This document shows, in pieces, positions 1 through 7,750 of a stretch of DNA of 36,998 bases. How positions within the stretch are numbered: position 1 is the first letter of the stretch; the number at the start of each line of letters is the position of its first letter. Origin of the DNA: Candidatus Thiobius zoothamnicola (lineage in GTDB: Bacteria > Pseudomonadota > Gammaproteobacteria > Chromatiales > Chromatiaceae); contig JAPQLC010000029.1 in the NCBI GenBank assembly GCA_030826945.1, forward strand, positions 1 through 36,998, read 5' to 3'. The position numbers and the translations under genes were made by a program. A model generated the notes under the pieces. It was not told where the DNA came from, searched no databases, and worked only from the letters and a program-made list of their open reading frames with translations.

Positions 1-161
1 TTCCATGGCGTGATTGATGCGGTACAGGCCGGGGCGGTCGGTAAACGCCGTCGGAGCCGCCAGCCATGGTGCAATCACCTGATAAGGCGGCCAGGCCAGC
101 AGCCCAAAGCGGCTCGCCTTTTATTCCCTGAGCCAGCCCGTCAATAAAATAAGTCAAGATC
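1..161. other. window-edge sequence, unassigned
   Basis: Forward frame 1 is open from the window edge to a TAA at about 142-144 and begins FHGVIDAVQAGAVGK, which faintly resembles the 'FHGVV' stretch of VgrG N-terminal domains. The remainder of that frame is not VgrG-like. The minus strand also has a protein-like open stretch here, including APWLAAPTAFTDRPGLYRI. Upstream of a DUF4123 gene one would expect the 3' end of a vgrG, but neither reading resembles a VgrG C-terminus. I therefore leave it unassigned; it may be a gene remnant or the edge of a gene lying mostly outside the window. Confidence 0.2.
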
Positions 162-1031
162 ATGCGGCATATTCCTGAGCAACTGGAAACCTTGCGCCAG
201 GCGAGTGCCAACCAGGGGAAACTCTATGCCCTGATGGACGGCGCACTGGCGCCGGAACTGCAAGCCGCTTTGATCGAACATCAACCGCCTTTGGAGTACA
301 TCCCTCTGTTTCTGGGCGACGAACGCGGTACGCTCGCTCCGGTCAGTCCTTATCTGGTGCGTTTCAACAGCTTTGATGACAGCTTGATGTGGTGGTTGCT
401 GGATGAGGGGCAAGGGAAATCCTGGGGGATTTATTTGTGCAGCCAGGCGGCATTAACCGAGTTGCATCACCATTTATTCACGTTGCTGGCTGTGCGTGGT
501 CTGGAGGGTGAGAAGCGATATTTTCGGTATTACGATCCGCGCGTATTGCGACCTTTTTGGGAGGCACTGACCCAGGAAGAAAAAAATCGGTTCATGGGGC
601 CGATTCAGACGATTCTGGTGGAGGATGAGAAAGAACCCGGTTTTTGGGCGTATCAACGACCGAAAGCACTAAAGCCACCGCCGTATCCGCCTGCGCCTAA
701 CGACTGCCCGGCATACTGGCTGACGAAACCGCGTGAGGAAACAGGCCGGTTTCTGATCAAAAGAGCTATTTCACAAGCAGTGAAAGACGGAGTAAAAACG
801 GATGATGGTATATTCGCTTATATCGGATTGATGCTGCATGTGGCTCCACAGTTTATGCAAATGCGGAAATTGCATCATATTCACGATATCCCTGCGCATA
901 CCCTGGATGAGTACTTCCCCCAATTATTGTCTCAATGGCTTGATAACAATCTGGTAACGGTGTCGAAAAAGATTTGGATGAGACAATGGCACGCACTGGG
1001 TACTAGGGAGATTATTGATGGCAGACAATAA
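162..1031 (+). CDS. DUF4123 domain protein, type VI effector adaptor/chaperone
   Basis: A soluble 289-residue protein whose first half (about residues 15-140) has the DUF4123 pattern: YALMDGA near the start, PYLVRF, an aromatic WWLLDEGQGKSWGIYL segment, and YFRYYDPRVLRPFWEAL. DUF4123 proteins are cytoplasmic adaptors that load a cognate effector onto the VgrG spike of the type VI secretion system; that role is known for the family and inferred here. It has no signal peptide or membrane helix. The next gene starts at 1018 inside its 3' end, a 14-nt overlap, so adaptor and cargo are probably translated together. No strong ribosome-binding site precedes the ATG. The DUF4123 assignment is secure; the partner effector is inferred from position. 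Confidence 0.85.
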   Translation: MRHIPEQLETLRQASANQGKLYALMDGALAPELQAALIEHQPPLEYIPLFLGDERGTLAPVSPYLVRFNSFDDSLMWWLLDEGQGKSWGIYLCSQAALTELHHHLFTLLAVRGLEGEKRYFRYYDPRVLRPFWEALTQEEKNRFMGPIQTILVEDEKEPGFWAYQRPKALKPPPYPPAPNDCPAYWLTKPREETGRFLIKRAISQAVKDGVKTDDGIFAYIGLMLHVAPQFMQMRKLHHIHDIPAHTLDEYFPQLLSQWLDNNLVTVSKKIWMRQWHALGTREIIDGRQ

Positions 1032-2045
1032 ATCACCTCAATCAGGAAAAGATCAAAATAAAAAAGTAACGTTCAAGAAGTTATGTGAAAAAGGAACCTG
1101 TAAACCAAATAATTGCCAAGATGCAATCAAAAAAATAGAACAAGGTAATCTGAGGGCAGGTTTATGCGACCTCGCCAGGCAATGTGACGAAGAAGTTGAA
1201 GCTTCAGCAAAAAAGAAAAGGCTACTGGACCGGAATATTGTTGGTTGCGTGGTATCTATAAACACAAGTGCGCTAGATCCTGTTTGCGTCGCCATACAAA
1301 AGAAACAGGATTTCACTCTGAGCCGGGTTACTTTTTGTATGAAGACGGGGTAGTGGAAACTACTCGTAGCCAACTTCCATTAGACAAAGTAAAAGATCAA
1401 TTCATAAAACATGCGCAACAAAAAGGCACCCCTGGTGCGACCGCAGAGCAGCTTGGGGCGGAATTTGATGCTCTGGTCGAAGAAGCGGGTGGAATAGATA
1501 GGTTGCCACATACGATAGCTCAAAAAAGTGAGGAAACAGTATATCGTAATGCTGTTAAGTTACCTGAAACAATGCGTGAAGAGAGTAGACAAAAACCGCT
1601 TGCTAAAAAGAAAAAACTTAGCGGAATATATGATATTTTAGATACTATATTGGAATGGGCTACAGGGAGTAATTTACCAAACAGTGGCGATTTGTTTTTA
1701 TTGGCAATTCCTCCAAAAGATGCGGCGGAAATGGTTTATGATCAAACACTAAGTGCCGTGGACAAAGTGATGAGTGAGGTCAAGCCGCCACGTCTGGACG
1801 CAAAAGGAAATGTCATACCAAGAAAATTGGCTTATCCTGATGTGGTAGTTACAGCGCCCGGACTAAATCCGGACAAGGATAACATCAGAATGATTTATGA
1901 TTTTAAATTTCATTGTGAAGATAAAAACAAAAAAAGGCCAAGCGAAGCACACATGAGTAATAGTCAGAGAAAAAAATATCAAAAAATAGCACGAAAAATA
2001 AAATTAATCTATCCGCATGGCAAAGAATGCAAGGGGAAAGTTTAA
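1018..2045 (+). CDS. putative type VI nuclease effector, read across a -1 frameshift
   Basis: Two overlapping frames together make one protein of about 342 residues. The first starts at ATG 1018 behind a GGGAG site and would alone stop at 1353. The second carries the rest to 2045. They join without a break if the ribosome slips back one base at 1209-1215, A_AAA_AAG in zero-frame register (Ala-Lys-Lys). The N-terminal part is Lys- and Cys-rich. The C-terminal part has YPDVVV (Asp at fused residue about 275), then YDFKF (Asp 295, Lys 297), then SQRKKYQKI. This order, PD...DxK...QxxxY, fits PD-(D/E)xK nucleases including VRR-Nuc. It lies between a DUF4123 adaptor and a DUF3396 immunity-type gene, as expected for DNA-damaging type VI cargo. 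It is AT-richer than its neighbours. Alternative: a simple frameshift mutation or sequence error that inactivates the gene. Confidence 0.6.
1209..1215 (+). promoter_or_regulatory. candidate -1 ribosomal slippery heptamer A AAA AAG
   Basis: The zero frame reads gcA AAA AAG, the same heptamer and the same Ala-Lys-Lys context used by E. coli dnaX. Slippage moves reading into the -1 frame, which remains open for another 276 codons. The zero frame ends at 1351-1353. A second A-run (1216-1219) follows at once. I did not find an obvious upstream Shine-Dalgarno stimulator or a strong stem-loop just downstream, so it may be only an A-run indel hotspot. Confidence 0.35.
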
Positions 2046-2048
2046 AAA

Positions 2049-3029
2049 ATGAATTTGCACCCATTACTGCCAATCTTGATCGAAGATAAGTGGGAAGGTA
2101 AACTCTACCCCCTAGTCAGGGACGCCTTATTTATCACCTTTCACCACTACCAGGATATGACTAGTATTGGCACGATTCTGCAAGACATCCAGGATGAATT
2201 TATTACTCTTTGGGCAAAGGATAACCTGCAATACTACCTTGGTACGAACGGCGGCTACCCCAAGAAAATATCCCAATCAACCCTAACCCGATTGCGCAAC
2301 CAATACACTAATGAACGTTGGAAGAATGCAGCCTATGGTCACAGCCTGTTTGATCATAAAGAAGGAAAATCACCACGCTATAGAGTAGAGGTGTCTAATC
2401 GCCATCTGAGACATGAAGGGAAGTTAATCAATAGTGATCATGAAGATAACTTTATTGAATTTCGCCTACCCAGCGAACTATTGGAAACCGATCAACGTGA
2501 AACACTGATTGATTGGATATGTAGCATTGGCGACCGCTTGGATTATAACTATGGCTATGCTTCCATTGGCCTTAGCTGGGCAGATACGGGTTATGATCCA
2601 GATTATTTGTGTGAGTACACGCCATTTTATCTGCTTCGCTACCCTGGGCTGGGTACGGGTGAAAACCAACGTATTTGGTCGCCTCGAAATAAAGTACCTA
2701 GTGCCTTTTGGCTGACCTTTGTCGGCCCTGGGGTATTTGATGAGCTAGGTGGCTCCGATAAACTGCGCGCATCCTTGCCGGACGCTATTCAAACCAAAAA
2801 CGTAGGCAATGGTTTAATGATCCGTACGGATGAGTTACCCCAATTAGGCGATTTGGAAAAAGACGATATGCCAAAGAATTTACAAACTTTGGCGCATGTA
2901 CTGGAGCCGGTCACGGCATTTAATATGACACCCAATTGGTTATTGAGCTGCTATGGGGTTGACAACATCAATGATGAATCGAAAGGTGAGCAAATCAAGG
3001 CCCAATGGGAACGCCGTTGGTGGCGTTGA
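2049..3029 (+). CDS. DUF3396-type type VI immunity protein
   Basis: A cytoplasmic-looking 326-residue protein starting 3 nt after the effector stop. The overall pattern matches DUF3396 proteins: a middle EFRLPSELL stretch, then YGYASIGLSW, a central PFYLLRYPGLG segment, NKVPSAFWLTFVGP and a closing GLMIRTDELPQLGD region. DUF3396 members are found beside type VI effectors and act as immunity proteins; as I recall this includes partners of VRR-Nuc-type nuclease effectors. By position its job would be to neutralise the product of the preceding gene. It has no signal peptide, which fits protection against a cytoplasmic nuclease. Family assignment is fairly firm; the toxin pairing is inferred from adjacency. 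Confidence 0.75.
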   Translation: MNLHPLLPILIEDKWEGKLYPLVRDALFITFHHYQDMTSIGTILQDIQDEFITLWAKDNLQYYLGTNGGYPKKISQSTLTRLRNQYTNERWKNAAYGHSLFDHKEGKSPRYRVEVSNRHLRHEGKLINSDHEDNFIEFRLPSELLETDQRETLIDWICSIGDRLDYNYGYASIGLSWADTGYDPDYLCEYTPFYLLRYPGLGTGENQRIWSPRNKVPSAFWLTFVGPGVFDELGGSDKLRASLPDAIQTKNVGNGLMIRTDELPQLGDLEKDDMPKNLQTLAHVLEPVTAFNMTPNWLLSCYGVDNINDESKGEQIKAQWERRWWR

Positions 3030-3088
3030 TTTGATCTATCTTTATTTATGGTGCGTAATGATGTCGGAAAATCTTATGGAAATAGTAT

Positions 3089-3892
3089 ATGACCGCTGAG
3101 ATACTCCTGCCTTTTGTTCCCCCCTTTCAGGTAGGCTATAACGCAAACGCCTTGTTTGTTCGATCTGAACGCCCTTTACAGCTACGCTTGCTATGGGCGG
3201 AAGAAGTCGATTGGGCTATGGTGGAACGCTTTGAAGCGGCGATGTTGGTATTTACAGCATCATTGGCAGGACGCGCTTTACCTCCACAAAATGGAGGCTG
3301 TCTAAAAATCAAATTTATGTTGGATATACATGAGCGTATTGTCGGCAGCAATAGCATTACCTGGCCGATTAAGCGCGAATCTCAGATTATGCTTTCATCG
3401 GCTATTAACATATTGGTTAATCTGGTGCTGTACACACAACGTATGGACAACCCTGTATTGCAGTTATGTTTTTCTGATGCTGACGAACCGGAAAACCTTG
3501 AACTGGCACCTATTGACGCTGGTCAATTAAATCCATTTCTGCCGCCGCCTCAAATTCCTTTTGAGCATAATATCGAAGACCGGGTCACAGACCATGTGTT
3601 GATTCAGGTTGAATTCGTTGAGCCGTGGGATCAAGGAGAAGCCGCGTTATTAACCAAGCACTTTATGTTGCTCGGTAAGCTAATTGAATACCATGGGTTT
3701 TTGCCGGCACTTGATTTATTGGATATGAGGCCTATTGCCGAAATGGAAGTGGATATTTATCAGCATGAAATGGATATCACATTGCATAAACTTCGCACTC
3801 ATTCCGATGCAGTGAATATGTTATTACACACTCTGGTCTGTATGCATCAAACAGGTAATTCTGTAAATCAGCTTACTTTGGAATATCATTGA
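3089..3892 (+). CDS. unrecognised acidic protein in type VI cargo module
   Basis: I do not recognise this 267-residue product. It is soluble and acidic, with no signal peptide or clear membrane segment. It shows a Pro-rich start (LPFVPPFQVGY), a QLRLLWAEEVDW segment, a central Pro stretch (NPFLPPPQIPFEH) and a C-terminal half rich in His, Met and Leu. It follows the DUF3396 gene on the same strand after 59 nt, and the module ends with it. By position it could be a second immunity protein or an accessory factor, but nothing in the sequence proves that. The start ATG at 3089 has only a weak upstream GGAAA. The length and regular codon structure make a real gene likely. Confidence 0.6.
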   Translation: MTAEILLPFVPPFQVGYNANALFVRSERPLQLRLLWAEEVDWAMVERFEAAMLVFTASLAGRALPPQNGGCLKIKFMLDIHERIVGSNSITWPIKRESQIMLSSAINILVNLVLYTQRMDNPVLQLCFSDADEPENLELAPIDAGQLNPFLPPPQIPFEHNIEDRVTDHVLIQVEFVEPWDQGEAALLTKHFMLLGKLIEYHGFLPALDLLDMRPIAEMEVDIYQHEMDITLHKLRTHSDAVNMLLHTLVCMHQTGNSVNQLTLEYH

Positions 3893-3943
3893 AATCGAGA
3901 TTTATATTTAATAACCACTGTGTATTTCTCTTAACTTTCCCTC

Positions 3944-4063
3944 ATGCCCATCCCCCAGGAAACCCTCCAGGCCATCCTCGCCCGCAAGCCCGATTATGGA
4001 TTGCTGTACCTTGCCAATGCACCTGCACCTACTTCCAAATCACCGCCGGAGTTTCCTTTGTAG
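3944..4063 (+). pseudogene. short ORF truncated at IS3 remnant boundary
   Basis: An ORF beginning MPIPQETLQAILARKPDYG and running into a Pro/Thr/Ser-rich stretch ends after 39 codons. Its stop codon, TAG at 4061-4063, is supplied by the first bases of the inverted repeat of the inserted element. This suggests an insertion cut an originally longer gene. I do not recognise the family. No convincing continuation is identified on the other side of the element, where the rhodanese gene ends on the opposite strand. It may also be a chance ORF. Confidence 0.35.
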
Positions 4064-4780
4064 TGGTCTAATAATCTCGCCCCACTTGATGAGCTACTTT
4101 TCCATGAAGAACAACAGAGGTTATCCATGCCAAAAAACAATACACACCCGCATTCAAGAAAGAGACTGCGAGCTTGGTGCTTGACCAAAACTACGCACGT
4201 CAGCAAGCCATGTGAAGCCATGGGCGTTGGTCGAACAGCTCTCGACCGCTGAGTTAAGCAGCTACGTGCCGGACACCAAGGCATTACGCCCGAAAAAGCG
4301 CAGGCGACCACCACCGAACAACGCGAAATTCAGGCGCTTAAGGCACGGATAGTCCGCTTAGAAAGGGAGAAAACTATCCTAAAAAGGCGACAGCGCTCTT
4401 GATGTCGGATGCGTGCAGCAACTAATGCTGATCGACAACTTGAGCGCAGACTACACCAAACGCGAACTCTTTGACGTGTTTGAACTGCCAAACAGCACCT
4501 ACTATTCGCAACAACGTGCAAAACGCCGAGTCGATACCGAACGCCAGCGTCTGACTGAGAAAGTGATGGCGGTTCACCAAGCCATCGGACATTGCCGACA
4601 ACCACCCGCTGCGCGCCAAGGAGAGCAAAGCGAAAACTGATGTATTGGCTTACATCAAGCACTACAACACAGAGCGAGGACATAGTTACAACGATTATTT
4701 AACACCCGTACAGGCCGAGGCCTGTGCAGCTTAGTAACCTTTTACACCCTTTGCGTGGTACGAAATTACTTGACCACTAC
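4060..4780 (+). mobile_element. internally deleted IS3-family element with inverted repeats
   Basis: The ends are inverted repeats: tagtggtctaataatctcg at 4061-4079 and the reverse complement of 4761-4779, matching at 16 of 19 positions, plus one further G/C pair at 4060/4780. Inside are decayed orfA and orfB segments of an IS3-family transposase, with the DDE catalytic core missing. The element is about 720 bp where intact IS3 elements are about 1.2-1.5 kb, so roughly half is lost. No clear target-site duplication is visible in the few bases outside the repeats. It cannot move by itself but could be mobilised by an intact relative elsewhere. Confidence 0.8.
4127..4734 (+). pseudogene. IS3-family transposase orfA/orfB remnant
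   Basis: Reading across frames reconstructs orfA. After a one-base loss in the A-run following ATG 4127 it reads QYTPAFKKETASLVLDQNY, then, past a broken Cys codon, CEAMGVGRTALDR, a TGA where Trp is expected, VKQLRAGHQGITPEKAQ, and a coiled region EIQALKARIVRLEREKTIL. orfB begins LIDNLSADYTKRELFDVF and runs to VMAVHQAIGH. It then jumps directly to the family's C-terminal end, AYIKHYNTERGHSYNDYLTP, ending at TAG 4732-4734. The whole DDE integrase core is deleted. Several frameshifts and stops show it is long dead. Confidence 0.8.
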
Positions 4781-4806
4781 AAACCAACACCTGTCTTAAC
4801 GACTCC

Positions 4807-5538
4807 TCAAGAACCTGATCTAACGTCCGCCACCACCGTCGCCAATCCCCAAAACTGCCACATCTGCATACCGCCCCGGTAATAACCCAGTTTATCGATC
4901 GGATAACCCATCGCTGCCAGATAGCGGATTGCCTGTGGCGACTGACCGCAAGCTGGGCCGTTGCACCACAAAACAAGCTTTTTAGCCTGTTCAAAATTCC
5001 ATTTGGCGTTATAAGGTTCGCCCTGTCCTAAAGAGACATATTGCAGTAAATGATCCAACCAATCCGGCTCCGGACGCGGGTATACGCCCAAACGGGCTAA
5101 CAGCGCCTTGGTTTGAGCATAGCCATTTGAGGGATGAAATGCCGTAAACGGCAAATTGATTGATCCCGGAATGGTGCCTTTATCAAACCAGGCCGCCGAG
5201 CGCGTATCCACCAACAAGCCACTCCCTTTACGTAAATCCGTCTCCATAAACTCAAACAATTCCATTTCGCCCACCAGACGCACCCCCGGATAGGGACTCA
5301 CGGGTTGCAGACAATATGGCGGACATTCATGCACGGAACGGGCGAAATAGCCATGCAGTTCATAATCCGGTTTTTGTATACGCTGCACCTTGATTGAACG
5401 GCCATCATGCACGACATGGATATAAGGTTTTCCCTTGGCAAGCGGCACATAAGGCACCGAATCCAGCGCATCATTGGCATGCACCCAGTCGGCCATGAAC
5501 CCATGCCATGCCAAAATCAATAAAAAAAGCACTCTCAT
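4807..5538 (-). CDS. periplasmic rhodanese-like domain protein
   Basis: A 243-residue protein with a cleavable-looking signal peptide (hydrophobic residues 4-15, likely cut after WVHA). The rhodanese fold occupies about residues 90-240, with LLVDTRSAAWFDKGTIPGS as the CH2A/N-terminal signature and the active loop LWCNGPACGQS with the presumed catalytic Cys at 192. The segment before the domain contains two more cysteines (72 and 76). Rhodanese domains carry persulfide sulfur or act as redox or binding modules; the substrate here is unknown. It lies 20 nt downstream of orn on the same strand and may be co-transcribed. Its stop is only 27 nt from the right end of the IS3 remnant, but the C-terminus looks complete. 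Confidence 0.85.
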   Translation of the reverse strand: MRVLFLLILAWHGFMADWVHANDALDSVPYVPLAKGKPYIHVVHDGRSIKVQRIQKPDYELHGYFARSVHECPPYCLQPVSPYPGVRLVGEMELFEFMETDLRKGSGLLVDTRSAAWFDKGTIPGSINLPFTAFHPSNGYAQTKALLARLGVYPRPEPDWLDHLLQYVSLGQGEPYNAKWNFEQAKKLVLWCNGPACGQSPQAIRYLAAMGYPIDKLGYYRGGMQMWQFWGLATVVADVRSGS

Positions 5539-5558
5539 GGTTGCTTTGTCCAGCCTGT

Positions 5559-6104
5559 TCAGTAACGCAAAAAATGTTTCCGGTAATACTTTAATTCATC
5601 AATCGAATCTTTAATGTCTTCCAAGGCCAGATGAGAGGATTCTTTCTTAAACCCATCGTAAATTCCAGTCGCCCAACGCTGGGCCAGTTCTTTAATAGTG
5701 GAGACATCCAGATGACGATAGTGAAAATGCGCTTCCAAAGCCGGCATCAAACGCGCCATAAAACGGCGATCCTGGCAAATAGAGTTACCGCACATGGGCG
5801 AAGCACCCGGGGGCGTCCAACAACGTAAAAAATCCAAAGTGGCCTGTTCTGCCTCCTGCACGTTATAACCACTCTCCAACACGCGCTGAGTCAAACCGGA
5901 AGCGCCATGCTGTTTGGTATTCCATTCATCCATCGACGCCAGGATATCAGTAGATTGATGGATGGCGATCACAGGCCCTTCTGCTAGAATCCGCAACTGT
6001 GCATCCGTCACTATGGTGGCAATTTCAATAATCTGGTCAGTGCTTGGATTAAGGCCAGTCATTTCCAGATCAATCCAGATGAGATTTTTATCGCTAATTG
6101 GCAT
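5559..6104 (-). CDS. orn: oligoribonuclease
   Basis: The 3'-to-5' exoribonuclease that degrades 2-5 nt RNA fragments, including pGpG, as the last step of RNA turnover. DEDDh-family landmarks are present: [11 protein letters not shown] at the N-terminus (first Asp and Glu metal ligands), [11 protein letters not shown], then [13 protein letters not shown] and [14 protein letters not shown] in the middle, and a C-terminal [11 protein letters not shown] with the catalytic His and Asp. I choose the ATG at 6104 (MPISDKNL), giving 181 residues as usual for the family. A GTG at 6131 would add nine residues but lacks a ribosome-binding site. Divergent from the M48 protease gene, with about 63 nt between them. 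Confidence 0.95.
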   Translation of the reverse strand: MPISDKNLIWIDLEMTGLNPSTDQIIEIATIVTDAQLRILAEGPVIAIHQSTDILASMDEWNTKQHGASGLTQRVLESGYNVQEAEQATLDFLRCWTPPGASPMCGNSICQDRRFMARLMPALEAHFHYRHLDVSTIKELAQRWATGIYDGFKKESSHLALEDIKDSIDELKYYRKHFLRY

Positions 6105-6167
6105 AAATTCATACTTATCGTGTTGTAACACACCGAATTATACGTAAGTCTCCCCCAATATCATCAA

Positions 6168-7421
6168 ATGCTTCCTATGGAACTCTTTACCCAAATTTTT
6201 CTGATCACGCTCGCCGCCGGTGTCACGCTGCAATTATGGTTAGCCAGCCGACAAGCCAGCGCCGTTCTAAAACATCGCCATCAAGTACCCGAAACCTTTA
6301 ACCCAAAAATCAGTCTGACTGAACACCAAAAAGCCGCCAGCTATACTTTGGCAAAATTGGGCGTTGAACGATTTGACCTGGTGATTGGCGCTATGCTTTT
6401 ACTGGTCTGGACATTGGGCGGTTTACTGAATCAATTGGATGCATTCTGGTTGACCTGGGGGTTGTCACCGCTATGGCAAGGCATTTTACTCATACTCTCC
6501 GTATTATTGGTCAGCAGCTTACTCAACCTACCAATGGAAATCTGGCAAACATTTGGTATTGAGGCCAAATTTGGTTTTAATAAAAGCACCCCAAGTCGTT
6601 TCATAAAAGATAAATTACTGGAACTGGTCCTCTCACTCGGGCTGGGTGTGCCTTTAGTCGCGGTGATCTTATGGCTCATGCAATCCGCTGGCCATTACTG
6701 GTGGTTCCATGCCTGGTTGGTTTGGATGGCTTTCACCTTATTCATCACCTGGGCCTTCCCCACCTGGATCGCCCCGTTATTCAATAAATTCGAGCCGCTG
6801 GCCGAAGGCGATTTACGCTCACGCCTGGAAGCTTTGCTGCATCGTTGCGGTTTCGCCAGCAACGGCATGTTCGTCATGGACGGTTCCAAACGATCAGCCC
6901 ATGGCAACGCTTATTTCACCGGTTTTGGGAAACACAAGCGCATTGTGTTTTTCGATACGCTGCTGGACGGACTTAGCAATGATCAGATTGAAGCCGTGTT
7001 GGCGCATGAACTGGGACACTTCAAACGCAAACATATTCGGAAAATGTTGCTGATTTCAGCGGGCCTGTCGCTAGCCGGATTGGCACTGCTCGGCTGGCTG
7101 GCGCAACAACCTGAGTTTTATACTGGATTAGGCGTTGAACGTACTTCAGCCGCCCTGGCATTTATCCTGTTCATGCTGATGATGCCGGTATTCACGGTAT
7201 TCTTCAGCCCACTCATGGCGATGATGTCACGTAAACACGAATTTGAAGCGGATGATTTCGCCGCCGACGAAACCAGCGCACAAGCTTTGATTGATGGATT
7301 GGTGAATATGTATCGGGATAATGCCAGCACCTTGACACCTGACCCCTGGTATTCAGCATTCCATCACAGCCACCCACCCGCACCCGTACGTATTGCACAC
7401 CTGCAAAATCGACTGAAATAG
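6168..7421 (+). CDS. M48 family metalloprotease (Ste24/CAAX protease-like)
   Basis: A polytopic inner-membrane zinc protease of 417 residues. Membrane segments are visible near residues 6-25, 70-90, 102-120, 155-172, 178-198, 293-312 and 328-350. The zinc site is HELGH (His280, Glu281, His284), with the third ligand in RKHEFEADDF around residue 358. The arrangement matches Ste24/CAAX prenyl protease 1-type enzymes rather than short HtpX. Bacterial members probably act in membrane protein quality control; the substrate is unknown. It starts a forward gene group with a small cytochrome c and rsgA. An alternative ATG lies three codons downstream at 6177. Confidence 0.9.
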   Translation: MLPMELFTQIFLITLAAGVTLQLWLASRQASAVLKHRHQVPETFNPKISLTEHQKAASYTLAKLGVERFDLVIGAMLLLVWTLGGLLNQLDAFWLTWGLSPLWQGILLILSVLLVSSLLNLPMEIWQTFGIEAKFGFNKSTPSRFIKDKLLELVLSLGLGVPLVAVILWLMQSAGHYWWFHAWLVWMAFTLFITWAFPTWIAPLFNKFEPLAEGDLRSRLEALLHRCGFASNGMFVMDGSKRSAHGNAYFTGFGKHKRIVFFDTLLDGLSNDQIEAVLAHELGHFKRKHIRKMLLISAGLSLAGLALLGWLAQQPEFYTGLGVERTSAALAFILFMLMMPVFTVFFSPLMAMMSRKHEFEADDFAADETSAQALIDGLVNMYRDNASTLTPDPWYSAFHHSHPPAPVRIAHLQNRLK

Positions 7422-7477
7422 CCATCTTTGCAAAGATAAAGATGTCATTTGACAACAGCTTGTTAGCGGAGAACTCT

Positions 7478-7744
7478 ATGAAATATTCACTCTTTGCATT
7501 AGCATTCCTCGTTCTCAGTCTGCCTGGGCAAGCTGAAGACTTCCATGCAAACCGATTCATCGCGCAAGCCTGTTCCGGTTGCCACGGTAGTAACATCTAT
7601 ACGCGCCCCAACCGTAGAGTGAAAAATCTCGCCCAACTGGGCGCGCAAGTACGTCGCTGTGATGCCAATCTCGGCACTGGCCTGTTCGACGACGACATTG
7701 ACGCTGTCATCCAATATCTCAATGCCACTTATTACCACTTTTGA
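7478..7744 (+). CDS. small periplasmic c-type cytochrome without a Met ligand
   Basis: An 88-residue secreted monoheme cytochrome. The start is set by GGAG upstream of ATG 7478; a longer in-frame ATG at 7442 has no such site. Residues 1-19 form a signal peptide, and CSGCH (32-36) is the heme-attachment motif. The mature chain contains no methionine at all, so the usual Met axial ligand is absent. Possible sixth ligands are His23 or His87, or the heme may be five-coordinate. A third cysteine (61) and a conserved-looking C-terminal end (FDDDIDAVIQYLNATYYHF) follow. Similar small proteins are described as green-heme-like cytochromes, though I am not certain of that match. It sits 57 nt after the protease gene and 6 nt before rsgA. 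Confidence 0.8.
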   Translation: MKYSLFALAFLVLSLPGQAEDFHANRFIAQACSGCHGSNIYTRPNRRVKNLAQLGAQVRRCDANLGTGLFDDDIDAVIQYLNATYYHF

Positions 7745-7750
7745 ACCAAG

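Noticed and set aside
1..161. vgrG 3' end ahead of the DUF4123 gene
   Set aside because: Only a short FHGV-like stretch matches, and that belongs to the N-terminal, not C-terminal, part of VgrG; the evidence is too thin to call.
3889..4071. 60-codon plus-strand ORF across the fourth type VI gene's end and the IS3 left end
   Set aside because: It runs into the inverted repeat in a different frame from the better ORF at 3944 and has no start signals.
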